Shown: piece after piece, positions 1 through 7,280 of the stretch
Layout of the letters: the number at the start of each line of letters is the position of its first letter
Numbering within the stretch: the stretch's first letter is position 1
Assembly (NCBI RefSeq): GCF_014193695.1
Contig: NZ_JACHZR010000002.1
Location: 992,001-1,056,000 of the forward strand
Reading direction: 5' to 3'
DNA length: 64,000 nt
DNA from: Rhizobium sp. BK316
GTDB taxonomy: Bacteria; Pseudomonadota; Alphaproteobacteria; Rhizobiales; Rhizobiaceae
The notes under the pieces: model-generated
Told to the model about the DNA's origin: nothing
What the model saw: the letters and a program-made list of their open reading frames with translations, nothing else
Databases searched by the model: none
Made by a program: the position numbers and the translations under genes

Positions 1-1185
1 GCCCGCGAGCAGCAGAACGCAGGTGCCGAGAAAGACCGCCGGCATGCCGATATGCCCGCCGACGAAGCCGCCGAGAACAGGTCCCGCGACCTGGCCCACA
101 TACTGCGACGAGATGGAAAGGCCGAGGATACTGCCGGCAGCGCTGTCGGGCACACTATGCCTGATGACGGCGGCGATGCAGGGCAGGAGGCCGCCGAGCG
201 CGACGCCCATCAGGAAGCGTAGAACGATGAGCTGCCAGGAGGCAGTGACGAAGGCCTGCGGGATGAGCAACAGGCCGGCGACCGCCAGCGCCCCGGCAAT
301 GACAGGCCAGTGGCCGATCCGGTCGGCAAGCTTGCCGAGCCGCGAGGCCGAGAGAATGCTGCCGAGCGCTGCCGCCGACATGACGATACCGGCTACCATC
401 GTCACCTGACCCTGATCGGGCACGAGCTGTGCCACATAGACGGTGATGATCGGCTCGATCGACATATTGGCGAGCATCAGCAGCAGGCCAGTTGCGAGCA
501 TGGCCACCACAGGTCCCTTGTCGGGAATGGATTTCCAGCCGCCGGATGCCTTGGCCGCCTGTTTGCGGGCCGCCGATTTCTCCTCCTTGATGAGGAAGGT
601 GGTGGCGAGGAAGGCGAGAAAGATCATGCCGCCGGCGGCCAGAAACGTGCCACGGATGCCGATGATGGGCGGCAGTGCCCCGCCGATCAACGGGCCGACG
701 AGATTGCCGGCCATGATGCCCGACGACAGCACGCCGAGCGCCCAGGCGGACCGGTCTTTCGGGGTCTCTGTTGCCACCAGCACCATTGAGCCCGAGGCAT
801 AGCCGCCCGCCAGGCCGACGAAGAGACGCAGCGCCACGAGCTGCCAGACGCTGCCGGCCATGCCCATCAGCGAGATGGCGATGGTCATGCCGAGGCTGGC
901 GCGCACCAGCATCAGCTTGCGCCCATAGATGTCGCCGAGCCGGCCCCAGAGCGGCGCGACGCATGCGGCGGCAAAGAAGGTCGCGCCATAGGCGATGCCC
1001 GACCACTGCACGATAGCCGCATGGTCGCTCACGCCGAGCTCTTCCACATAGAGCGGAAGGAAGGGAAGAAGCAGCGTCATCGCCACGATGGTCGTGAACG
1101 AACCGAGCAGCGAGATGACGAGATTGCGTTTCCAGTAGGCGGAGCCGGGCATCGCCTTTGCGGCATCCCATTGGGTATCGGTCAT
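1..1185 (-). CDS. MFS drug efflux transporter, C-terminus beyond window
   Basis: Proton-driven export permease of the inner membrane. The reading frame is open from an ATG at 1185 to the window edge, giving 395 codons of what should be a protein slightly over 400 residues. Hydrophobic segments alternate as in 12-TM MFS proteins. The family motif A (GRLGDIYGRK) lies at about residues 81-90, between TM2 and TM3, and a second-half counterpart (GKLADRIGH) follows after a charged central loop. The arrangement resembles the TetA/MdtG-type DHA1 drug exporters. The substrate cannot be read from sequence. An AAGAAG-like ribosome site precedes the ATG. It is transcribed away from the NTF2-like gene, across a 190-bp divergent gap. 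Confidence 0.85.
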   Translation of the reverse strand, partial: MTDTQWDAAKAMPGSAYWKRNLVISLLGSFTTIVAMTLLLPFLPLYVEELGVSDHAAIVQWSGIAYGATFFAAACVAPLWGRLGDIYGRKLMLVRASLGMTIAISLMGMAGSVWQLVALRLFVGLAGGYASGSMVLVATETPKDRSAWALGVLSSGIMAGNLVGPLIGGALPPIIGIRGTFLAAGGMIFLAFLATTFLIKEEKSAARKQAAKASGGWKSIPDKGPVVAMLATGLLLMLANMSIEPIITVYVAQLVPDQGQVTMVAGIVMSAAALGSILSASRLGKLADRIGHWPVIAGALAVAGLLLIPQAFVTASWQLIVLRFLMGVALGGLLPCIAAVIRHSVPDSAAGSILGLSISSQYVGQVAGPVLGGFVGGHIGMPAVFLGTCVLLLAG

Positions 1186-1375
1186 TGCGGATCTTCTTCG
1201 GTACAGTCTGGCCGCGGCCAAGATGAGGCGATCCTCACTTTACGCATCACCCCAAAGGCTGCCAAGGACGGATTCCGCCCAATCAGACCTGCCGGCAAAG
1301 GGAAAAGCCACTTGAAAGTCGCAATCTCGCCTCTAACTGATTGCAAGATGCAATCGGTAATAGGGAGAAGCAGAC

Positions 1376-1723
1376 ATGAGCAATAGGGATGAACACCGCG
1401 CCCGGATGCTGCGCGATCTCTACGCAGCCTATATCGATCACCGCAAGGATATCGTCGGCGCGATGCTGACGGATGATTTCACTTTTTCCAGTCCGCAGGA
1501 CGATCACATCGACCGCGCGACCTATTTCGAGCGTTGCTGGCCGAACGAGCCGGCGCTGAATGCCTTCGACATCGAGTTCCTGTCGGTTCAGGGTGATGAG
1601 GCGGTCGTGCGTTACCGCGCCGAAATGGCTGGCGGCAAGGCCTTCCGCAACATGGAGAGCTTTCGCTTCGCTGGCGACCGGATAGCATCCGTCGATGTCT
1701 ATTTCGGCCGCAACACGGCCTGA
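1376..1723 (+). CDS. NTF2-like / SnoaL-fold protein
   Basis: Small 115-residue protein with the NTF2-like cone fold pattern: an N-terminal helix (DLYAAYIDHRKD), a strand containing DDFTFSSP, and a C-terminal beta-rich half ending in SVDVYFG. Members range from isomerases and cyclases to non-enzymatic binding proteins, so no reaction can be assigned. GGGAGAAGCAGAC precedes the ATG as ribosome site. No signal peptide or membrane segment is visible, so it should be cytoplasmic. It is divergent from the MFS pump and convergent with the TauE-like gene. Confidence 0.75.
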   Translation: MSNRDEHRARMLRDLYAAYIDHRKDIVGAMLTDDFTFSSPQDDHIDRATYFERCWPNEPALNAFDIEFLSVQGDEAVVRYRAEMAGGKAFRNMESFRFAGDRIASVDVYFGRNTA

Positions 1724-1761
1724 AGCATGTCAAGCGAATCTGAAAGATCGCGCCACGCTCT

Positions 1762-2493
1762 TCAGAAGAATCGCATGGCCGAAGTCGTAATGATGACGAG
1801 CGAAACCGCGATCATCAACGGTTTCATCGGCAGCCGCTTGACGAGGATCGCGCCGAAGGGGGCGGCGATCACGCCGCCGATGATCAGCCCGACCGCCGAG
1901 CCGAGCTCCGACCAGCCGAGCGTCAGCACGAAGGTGATCGAAATAATCAGCGTGACCGCGAATTCGGTGAAGCTGGTCGAGCCGATCACTCGCTTCGGAT
2001 CGTGACCGCGGCCGACGAGCGAGCTGGTGACGATCGGTCCCCATCCGCCGCCGCCGACCGCATCCAGCACGCCGCCGCAAAGCCCGACGGGTGGCACCAT
2101 CCAGTCGCGGACGTCGCGCTTGCGCGTCGGGTGGAAGGCTTTCCAGAGAATGATGAGGCCAATAGCGATCAGATAGGCTGAGACGAAGGGCTCGATCACC
2201 TTGCCGTCGACACTTGCAAGCAGGAAGGCGCCGACCGCCCCGCCGATCATGCCGGCGGGTGCAAGCCGCGCCACGAGCTTCCAGTCGACATTGCGGTGCC
2301 AGACATGGGAAATGCCCGACGCTGCCGTCGTGAACATTTCCGTCACATGGGTCATGGCGCTGGCATTGGCGACCGGCACGCCGAGCGCCAGCAGGCTGGT
2401 CGTGGACAGCACGCCGAAGGCCATGCCGAGAGCGCCATCGACGATCTGGGCGCAGAAACCGACGACGATGAAGAGGAAAAAATCCGTGATCAT
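1762..2493 (-). CDS. TauE/SafE-family anion exporter
   Basis: Inner-membrane permease of 243 residues. This family exports sulfite, sulfoacetate and related anions. The protein is almost entirely hydrophobic, with about 7-8 predicted membrane segments. It carries the glycine-rich family repeats near the N-terminus (FCAQIVDGALGMAFG) and centre (VDAVGGGGWGP), which mark the two halves of the duplicated fold. I chose the ATG at 2493 because AGGGA lies just upstream; the open frame extends further but only through sequence antisense to the neighbour. It lies 58 bp downstream of the PmtA-like methyltransferase on the same strand, so co-transcription is likely. The substrate is not determined. Confidence 0.85.
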   Translation of the reverse strand: MITDFFLFIVVGFCAQIVDGALGMAFGVLSTTSLLALGVPVANASAMTHVTEMFTTAASGISHVWHRNVDWKLVARLAPAGMIGGAVGAFLLASVDGKVIEPFVSAYLIAIGLIILWKAFHPTRKRDVRDWMVPPVGLCGGVLDAVGGGGWGPIVTSSLVGRGHDPKRVIGSTSFTEFAVTLIISITFVLTLGWSELGSAVGLIIGGVIAAPFGAILVKRLPMKPLMIAVSLVIITTSAMRFF

Positions 2494-2551
2494 GAAAATC
2501 CCTGACGAGCGAAGATCCTGATGCAAACACGTTAAGGGTGAAAAAAGCTCC

Positions 2552-3220
2552 TCAAACATTCGGCGAGCGCCGCTTGAGGCGGATGACCTTGAAGAAGCCG
2601 TTTGGGAAAACCGGTAGTATTTCGATCGCATCGAAACCGCTCGCTCGCGCCCAGTCGGTGATCCGACTGATCCGGAAAGACGAGCTCCAGCCGATTCGCC
2701 GGGCAAGCGGCGCCACCACCTCCTCGATTGCGCCCTGCAGCCCGATACCATCGCCGAGCTTGCTGGCAAGGATGATCTCGCCGCCCGGCCGCAGAACGCG
2801 GGCGCATTCGTCCAGCACCCGTTCCGGATCGGGGATGAGCGTGATGACGAAAGGCAGGCAGACAGCATCGAAAGATTTGTCGTCGAAGGCCAGCGCATGC
2901 GCGTCCATCACCTGTAATTGCTGCACATGGAAAAGCTTGTGGCGGGCGATTTTTTCTCGCGCCTTGGCGATCATGTGCTCGGAAATGTCGATTCCCGTCA
3001 CCCGGCAGCGTCGCGGATAGTGGGAAAGCACCAGCCCTGTGCCGACGCCGATTTCCAGAATGTCGGTGCCGGCGTTAGCAGCGAGCCGCGCCAGCGTGCG
3101 GTGCCCGTCGCGCAGGATGCTGCGATAGATCCTGTCATAGACCGGTGCCCAGCGCTGATAGATCTTCTGCTGGTCTTCAGCCTGTTTTTGTACGTGTCCC
3201 CGATTTCGAACTTGTTCCAT
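2552..3220 (-). CDS. SAM-dependent methyltransferase, Rhodobacter PmtA-like
   Basis: Class I methyltransferase of 222 residues. The N-terminal YQRWAPVYD (21-29) and SAM-binding motif I DILEIGVGTGL (53-63), followed by VTGIDIS, match the Rhodobacter-type phosphatidylethanolamine N-methyltransferases, which are UbiE relatives that make phosphatidylcholine. A related quinone or small-molecule methyltransferase is possible. No membrane segment is present; PmtA enzymes act at the membrane surface. The start at 3220 was chosen over an upstream ATG because GGAGGAGG sits 7 nt before it. The TauE-like gene follows on the same strand. Rhizobia often carry a second, Sinorhizobium-type PmtA elsewhere, so this may be a paralogue. 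Confidence 0.75.
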   Translation of the reverse strand: MEQVRNRGHVQKQAEDQQKIYQRWAPVYDRIYRSILRDGHRTLARLAANAGTDILEIGVGTGLVLSHYPRRCRVTGIDISEHMIAKAREKIARHKLFHVQQLQVMDAHALAFDDKSFDAVCLPFVITLIPDPERVLDECARVLRPGGEIILASKLGDGIGLQGAIEEVVAPLARRIGWSSSFRISRITDWARASGFDAIEILPVFPNGFFKVIRLKRRSPNV

Positions 3221-3314
3221 GTGAGCGCCTCCTCCAGACCCTGCCTTCAAACTCGCGAAGGCAGGCTCCGGTTCCGGCGGCACGGCAAAGGACTGTCAGG
3301 CGTGTCATTTTGTT

Positions 3315-3342
3315 TTCGGCGGAAAGTTCTCTTCCCGCCGAA
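3315..3342 (-). terminator. Rho-independent terminator of the coiled-coil gene
   Basis: Perfect 8-bp inverted repeat (TTCGGCGG/CCGCCGAA) with a 12-nt loop. On the minus strand it is followed by an A/T-rich run. It lies 12 bp after the stop codon of the coiled-coil gene. Confidence 0.55.
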
Positions 3343-3353
3343 GAGAGCCTGGA

Positions 3354-4901
3354 TCACTCTGCCGGCGGCGTGCGCAGATCGGCTTCGATGGCGGCGAGCT
3401 CGTCATTGACGGAGCCGGCGATCATGCCGTTGCGCAGCGACTTGTTGGAAATGTCGATCATCGGCGCGAAGGTGGCAGCCGGCATGCGGACTTCTTCCTT
3501 CACGGGCTCTTCGACGGGCAATGCGTCGGCAAGGGTTGGACGATCGCCGCGTGCCACTTCGAGTTGGCCGCTGAGGATCGCGCGTTCGGCGCGAAGCTGG
3601 CGGATTTCCGACTTGGCGATTTCCAGGCTCGTCCGCAGCTGGCTGATTTCGTAACGGTCGGTATCGAGGCGCGTATCGAGATCGTGCTTGAAAGCTTCGA
3701 TCTCGCGGTCGCGCTTGTTGCGCTGGCTTTCGGCCTCGCGCAGCTTCATGACGAGATCGTTGCTGTGAGCCGCAAGCTCGCGGCGGGCCGCTTCGCTTTC
3801 CGTGCCGTTGAGGCGCACGCGGTTGATCTCGTCGGTCATCCGCTCCAGTCGCGCCAAAGCCGTGGCAAGCTCGGACTTGGTACGCTTCAGTTCCACGCGG
3901 GTGGACTGCAACTCTTCGTCCGTCATCTTGTTGCGGCTGTTGGCGGTCGACAGCAGCTTCTCGACGAGTTCAGACTTGGAACCGATTGCTTCGTGCTTGG
4001 TGCGCAGGTTGGCGATCTCCAGCGTCGAAGAGGTTTCCAGCGTCTCGAATTCAGCTTCCAGGCGGCGATAACGCTCCTCGGAAGCGGTGAGATCTTGCTT
4101 CATGTTGGAAACGGAGGACTGCAGGCCGCGTGCCAGCGCCTCATGCTCCGAAAGATTGGTCCTGAGGTGGCTGCGCTCTTCATTGAGGCGGGCGATTTCG
4201 CGAAGCTGGATGCTGTTTTCCCGGCGCGAGCTTTCGGCCAGCAGCTGATGGGCCGTGGTTTCCAGCTCCAGCTTCTCGCGGGTGCTCGCCAGCTCGCGGC
4301 TGCGCGCGTCAAGGTCCTGCTGCGTGCGGCGAAGCTGCGAGGAAACCTCGTCGAATTGCAGCGCCCGGTCGCGAATCTCGCGCTCGGCATCGATCAGCCG
4401 CGCCTCGACGACGGTGAATTCCTCCCGCGCCAGCTCATGCACGCCTTGCAGCTTCACCAGTTCTTCGCGGTAAGTGCCGGCCTCGACACGAAGCTGGCTG
4501 CTGTCGAGCTTCAGTTCCTTGTTGTCGATCACGAGACGCTGGTTTTCCTGATCGGCCTTGCGCCGCGCATTGCTCTCATAGTCGAGCAGAGAGCTCAAAC
4601 GCGAACATTCCGCTCTCAGCGCACCTGTTTCATTGAGCGAGTGGCTGTGTGCGCCGAGCAGCGAGGAAACCCGCTCCTGCAACGACGTCAGGCTGACCAG
4701 CAGCTCTTCCGAAGACTGCTTGTTCTCCTCGATCGCTGTGCCGAAAGCCTGGAAATCGTCGACTTCCGAAACGCTGTACTGCACCGGCGGCTTGTCCACG
4801 AGGACAGTCTGTTCGGTGACGGACAACGTCTGGCGATGGCTGGATACTCTCAAACCCGGCTTGGCGGGTTCTTCATTACGACGAAAAAAGCTCATGACCA
4901 T
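3354..4901 (-). CDS. Large coiled-coil protein, possible cytoskeletal filament
   Basis: Protein of about 515 residues. From about residue 50 to 460 it is an almost unbroken Glu/Arg/Leu/Ser-rich heptad pattern, flanked by a basic N-terminus (MSFFRRNEEP) and a proline-containing non-helical tail. No signal peptide, membrane segment or nucleotide-binding motif is seen, so it should be cytoplasmic and structural. The layout of short head, long rod and tail is that of bacterial intermediate-filament-like proteins such as crescentin and FilP, but this is inference; SMC fragments and polar scaffolds look similar. GTG and ATG starts cluster at 4904, 4901 and 4895; I chose 4901 because GGGG lies 6 nt upstream. 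It stands alone, with its own terminator. Confidence 0.8.
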   Translation of the reverse strand: MVMSFFRRNEEPAKPGLRVSSHRQTLSVTEQTVLVDKPPVQYSVSEVDDFQAFGTAIEENKQSSEELLVSLTSLQERVSSLLGAHSHSLNETGALRAECSRLSSLLDYESNARRKADQENQRLVIDNKELKLDSSQLRVEAGTYREELVKLQGVHELAREEFTVVEARLIDAEREIRDRALQFDEVSSQLRRTQQDLDARSRELASTREKLELETTAHQLLAESSRRENSIQLREIARLNEERSHLRTNLSEHEALARGLQSSVSNMKQDLTASEERYRRLEAEFETLETSSTLEIANLRTKHEAIGSKSELVEKLLSTANSRNKMTDEELQSTRVELKRTKSELATALARLERMTDEINRVRLNGTESEAARRELAAHSNDLVMKLREAESQRNKRDREIEAFKHDLDTRLDTDRYEISQLRTSLEIAKSEIRQLRAERAILSGQLEVARGDRPTLADALPVEEPVKEEVRMPAATFAPMIDISNKSLRNGMIAGSVNDELAAIEADLRTPPAE

Positions 4902-5461
4902 CACACGCCCCGAAGTTGATGTCAGAAGTCCCTGAAATGATTTATGCTATGCTAATTAAGTTAATCCTGTCGAAGGTTGTGCTAAAACTCTTCGATGGCC
5001 ATAGGTTGCATCTAAGCCGCGCTGCTCATCGCCTGTCAAAAGCGCCCAAAAGAAATTAACAGATTTTTATTGAAATTCCGGTGGCCGCCCCTACAGCGCC
5101 GCGCGTCTTTTCAGACGCGCAAAGGACGCTGTGGCATTTTGAATTATGCAGTAAGCGCAGTGAGCGGGACGCGAGCAGGGCTCATTTTACGTGTGTGGTT
5201 CAAGGGAAATGCGGGTTTGGCAGGGGAGGGGATTTTATTTCTTTCTATGCCATCTTCCCGTCTTGCAGTCATACCAGCTTCATATCCGCAAAGCGCGGCA
5301 CGGCCTGTGATTTGCGCTTTTGGAGAGAGCCCGTTGCGAGAGGCAATTTTTCCTCGAAGTCGTTGTTTTTTGATAATTCGCCGGTTGCCACTCCGTGCTT
5401 CCCCTCCTATGTTCCGCCTCACCTGCCGATGACGCAATCTATTGCCAAGAGGAGATCTGTT
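4902..5461. other. Divergent intergenic region between coiled-coil gene and sodB
   Basis: 560 bp without a convincing gene. The part next to the coiled-coil gene is AT-rich and should hold its promoter. A palindromic repeat lies at 5093-5132. The remainder, including the AAGAGGAG ribosome site at about 5449, is leader of sodB. Open frames reading through here into sodB lack coding character. Confidence 0.6.
5093..5132. repeat. Rhizobial nested palindromic repeat
   Basis: Nested stem: outer arms ACAGCG/CGCTGT enclose perfect inner arms GCGCGTCT/AGACGCGC around a TTTC loop. The unit, continuing into GGCATTTTGAATT, resembles a dispersed intergenic motif I associate with many Rhizobium genes (RIME-like). 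Here it sits in the leader region of sodB. Confidence 0.6.
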
Positions 5462-6064
5462 ATGGCTTTCGAATTGCCTGAACTTCCCTATGACTACGAC
5501 GCCCTTGCGCCCTTCATGTCGAAGGAGACGCTGGAGTTTCACCACGACAAGCACCACAAGGCTTACGTCGACAACGGCAACAAGCTTGCAGCGGAAGCTG
5601 GTCTGGCCGATCTCTCCCTGGAAGAGGTCGTCAAGAAGTCCTTCGGCACCAATGCCGGCCTCTTCAACAACGCGGCCCAGCACTACAACCACATCCATTT
5701 CTGGAAGTGGATGAAGAAGGGCGGCGGCGGCAACAAGCTGCCGGGCAAGCTCGAAGCTGCCTTCACGTCCGACCTCGGTGGCTATGACAAGTTCAAGGCC
5801 GATTTCGCCGCTGCCGGCGCCACCCAGTTCGGCTCCGGCTGGGCCTGGGTCTCCGTCAAGAACGGCAAGCTCGAAATCTCCAAGACCCCGAACGGCGAAA
5901 ACCCGCTCGTTCATGGCGCCACCCCGATCCTCGGCGTCGACGTCTGGGAGCATTCCTACTACATCGACTACCGCAACCTCCGCCCGAAGTACCTTGAAGC
6001 CTTCATCGACAGCCTGATCAACTGGGACTACGTCCTGGAACGCTACGAAGCGGCTACGAAGTAA
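5462..6064 (+). CDS. sodB: Superoxide dismutase, Fe-type (possibly cambialistic)
   Basis: Converts superoxide to oxygen and hydrogen peroxide in the cytoplasm. The 200-residue length is typical of Fe/Mn SOD. The metal ligands are His27 (FHHDKHH), His77 (YNH), Asp160 and His164 (DVWEH). Gln73 in AAQHYNH, four residues before the second His, is the position of the active-site Gln in iron-type enzymes; Mn-type enzymes carry it in the C-terminal domain. Rhizobial homologues have been reported to work with either metal. The start at 5462 follows AAGAGGAG. A strong terminator follows 27 bp after the stop, so the gene is probably monocistronic. Confidence 0.97.
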   Translation: MAFELPELPYDYDALAPFMSKETLEFHHDKHHKAYVDNGNKLAAEAGLADLSLEEVVKKSFGTNAGLFNNAAQHYNHIHFWKWMKKGGGGNKLPGKLEAAFTSDLGGYDKFKADFAAAGATQFGSGWAWVSVKNGKLEISKTPNGENPLVHGATPILGVDVWEHSYYIDYRNLRPKYLEAFIDSLINWDYVLERYEAATK

Positions 6065-6090
6065 GCACTTCTAAAGCTTTGGTTTTTGAG

Positions 6091-6120
6091 CACCCGGCGC
6101 CACCAGGCGCCGGGTGTTTT
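6091..6120 (+). terminator. Rho-independent terminator of sodB
   Basis: Perfect 11-bp GC-rich arms (CACCCGGCGCC/GGCGCCGGGTG) with an ACCA loop, followed by TTTTCATTT. Confidence 0.9.
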
Positions 6121-6162
6121 CATTTCTGCTGAAACAAATGACTTCGAAGGCCGCTTGACTCA

Positions 6163-6210
6163 TTCATACCCGTATGGCTATAAGTCAATCCATAGCCAAT
6201 CAGGTATGAA
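6163..6210 (+). promoter_or_regulatory. Nested palindromic operator of the ArsR-type regulator
   Basis: Two concentric perfect inverted repeats. Outer arms TTCATACC/GGTATGAA (6163-6170, 6203-6210) and inner arms TGGCTAT/ATAGCCA share the same centre, with equal 4-nt spacers on each side. The right outer arm ends 5 bp before the regulator's ATG and no good ribosome site lies between. Dimeric ArsR proteins bind such sites, so autorepression is the simplest reading. Confidence 0.65.
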
Positions 6211-6215
6211 TTCTA

Positions 6216-6539
6216 ATGTCGAATGTTCAGGACGCACTTTTCCGGGCGCTTGCCGATCCGACCCGACGCGCCATCTTCGAACGTCTGTGCCGCGAAGGCG
6301 AGAAGACGGTCGGCGTTCTGACGGCCGGGGCAGGGGTTTCCCAGCCGGTCGTCTCGAAGCATCTGGCGGTGCTGAAGACCGCCGGCCTGGTGCGCGACCG
6401 CCATGAGGGTCGCCAGACGCATTACAGCGCCGAGATCAAGGCTCTGGCCCCTCTGGCGGACTGGACGACGGAGATGGCCGGCTTCTGGGAAGGCCGGTTC
6501 GACGCTCTGGAAGATTTGCTCAAAAGGATGGACCAATGA
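6216..6539 (+). CDS. ArsR-family transcriptional regulator
   Basis: 107-residue winged-helix regulator. The HTH is VSQPVVSKHLAVLKTAGLV at about residues 41-59, followed by a wing (RDRHEGRQTHYS). The classical metal-binding CxC of arsenic and cadmium sensors is absent, so this belongs to the non-metal branch that is often paired with SRPBCC proteins. Its stop overlaps the next start as ATGA, so the two genes are translationally coupled. A nested palindrome directly upstream suggests autoregulation. Confidence 0.9.
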   Translation: MSNVQDALFRALADPTRRAIFERLCREGEKTVGVLTAGAGVSQPVVSKHLAVLKTAGLVRDRHEGRQTHYSAEIKALAPLADWTTEMAGFWEGRFDALEDLLKRMDQ

Positions 6540-6946
6540 ACGAAACCGCAACTGAGATCCGCTCCGTCATCGTCGAGCGGGAGATTGCTTTCCCGCCGGA
6601 GAAAATCTGGCGTGCGCTGACGCAGCCGCAACTGATTGAGGAGTGGCTGATGAAGAGTGACTTCAAGCCTGTGCGCGATCACAATTTCAAGTTCACCGCC
6701 GAATGGGGCTCCGTCGATTGCCGGGTGCTGGAGATCGAGCCGAACAGGACGCTCTCCTACACATGGGATGCCTATGGCCTCGAAAGCACCGTCACCTGGA
6801 CGCTGACCCCTGCGGGAGCAGGCACGCGTCTGCGCATGGAACAGGCCGGTTTCCGCCCGGATCAGGAACAGGCCTATCAGGGTGCCAAGTTCGGCTGGCA
6901 GCGGTTCGTCGACAATCTGCAGGAAGTTCTGGGGCGCGAAGACTGA
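6536..6946 (+). CDS. SRPBCC / AHSA1-like protein
   Basis: 136-residue START-like (Bet v 1 fold) protein of the Activator-of-Hsp90-ATPase-homologue group. Visible features are an N-terminal strand and helix (VEREIAFPPEKIWRALTQPQLIEEW), a hydrophobic-cavity core, and a long C-terminal helix (FGWQRFVDNLQEVLG). Such proteins bind small hydrophobic ligands. The ArsR-SRPBCC gene pair is very common, but its ligand is generally unknown. The gene overlaps the ArsR stop by 4 bp and is followed 35 bp later by a small membrane protein. Confidence 0.85.
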   Translation: MNETATEIRSVIVEREIAFPPEKIWRALTQPQLIEEWLMKSDFKPVRDHNFKFTAEWGSVDCRVLEIEPNRTLSYTWDAYGLESTVTWTLTPAGAGTRLRMEQAGFRPDQEQAYQGAKFGWQRFVDNLQEVLGRED

Positions 6947-6981
6947 GATAAAGACTTCGGCCTGTTGAGGAGGAAATAGCA

Positions 6982-7203
6982 TTGAACTGGAACAAGTCTA
7001 TCCGCCAGCTTCACCGTTGGCTGTCGATCATCTTCACGCTGACGGTCATAGCCAATTTCGCCACCATGGCCTTCGGCACGCCGCCGGCCTGGGTGGTCTA
7101 TTCGCCGCTGCCGCCGCTTTTCCTGCTGCTCTTCAGTGGCCTCTATATGTTCGCATTGCCCTATTTCACCGGTCGCCGCGAGCAGGTATCGGCGGCAGGA
7201 TAG
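6982..7203 (+). CDS. Small two-TM membrane protein of the ArsR/SRPBCC operon
   Basis: 73-residue protein with a basic N-terminus (NWNKSIRQLHRW) and two hydrophobic helices (about 14-31 and 41-60), ending in a charged tail. The start is TTG at 6982, supported by GAGGAGG 8 nt upstream; no ATG fits. The HRW(L)S motif before TM1 resembles the start of PepSY-type membrane proteins, but the protein is far too short for that family. Position makes it the third gene of the ArsR-SRPBCC operon. Function unknown. Confidence 0.7.
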   Translation: MNWNKSIRQLHRWLSIIFTLTVIANFATMAFGTPPAWVVYSPLPPLFLLLFSGLYMFALPYFTGRREQVSAAG

Positions 7204-7280
7204 GGAATGCGGGTTCCGCTAGAACCGCGGTTGGCCGCACCGTCACATCGCTGTCATCCGCGGTCTCTACATCACGCCGC

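Noticed and set aside
3564..4919. Long plus-strand frame of 451 codons
   Set aside because: It is the antisense of the coiled-coil gene, whose repetitive heptads leave long open frames; composition is not protein-like.
5070..5432. Frames in the sodB leader, including one fused to sodB
   Set aside because: They run through a palindromic repeat and lack coding character; sodB has its own clear start at 5462.
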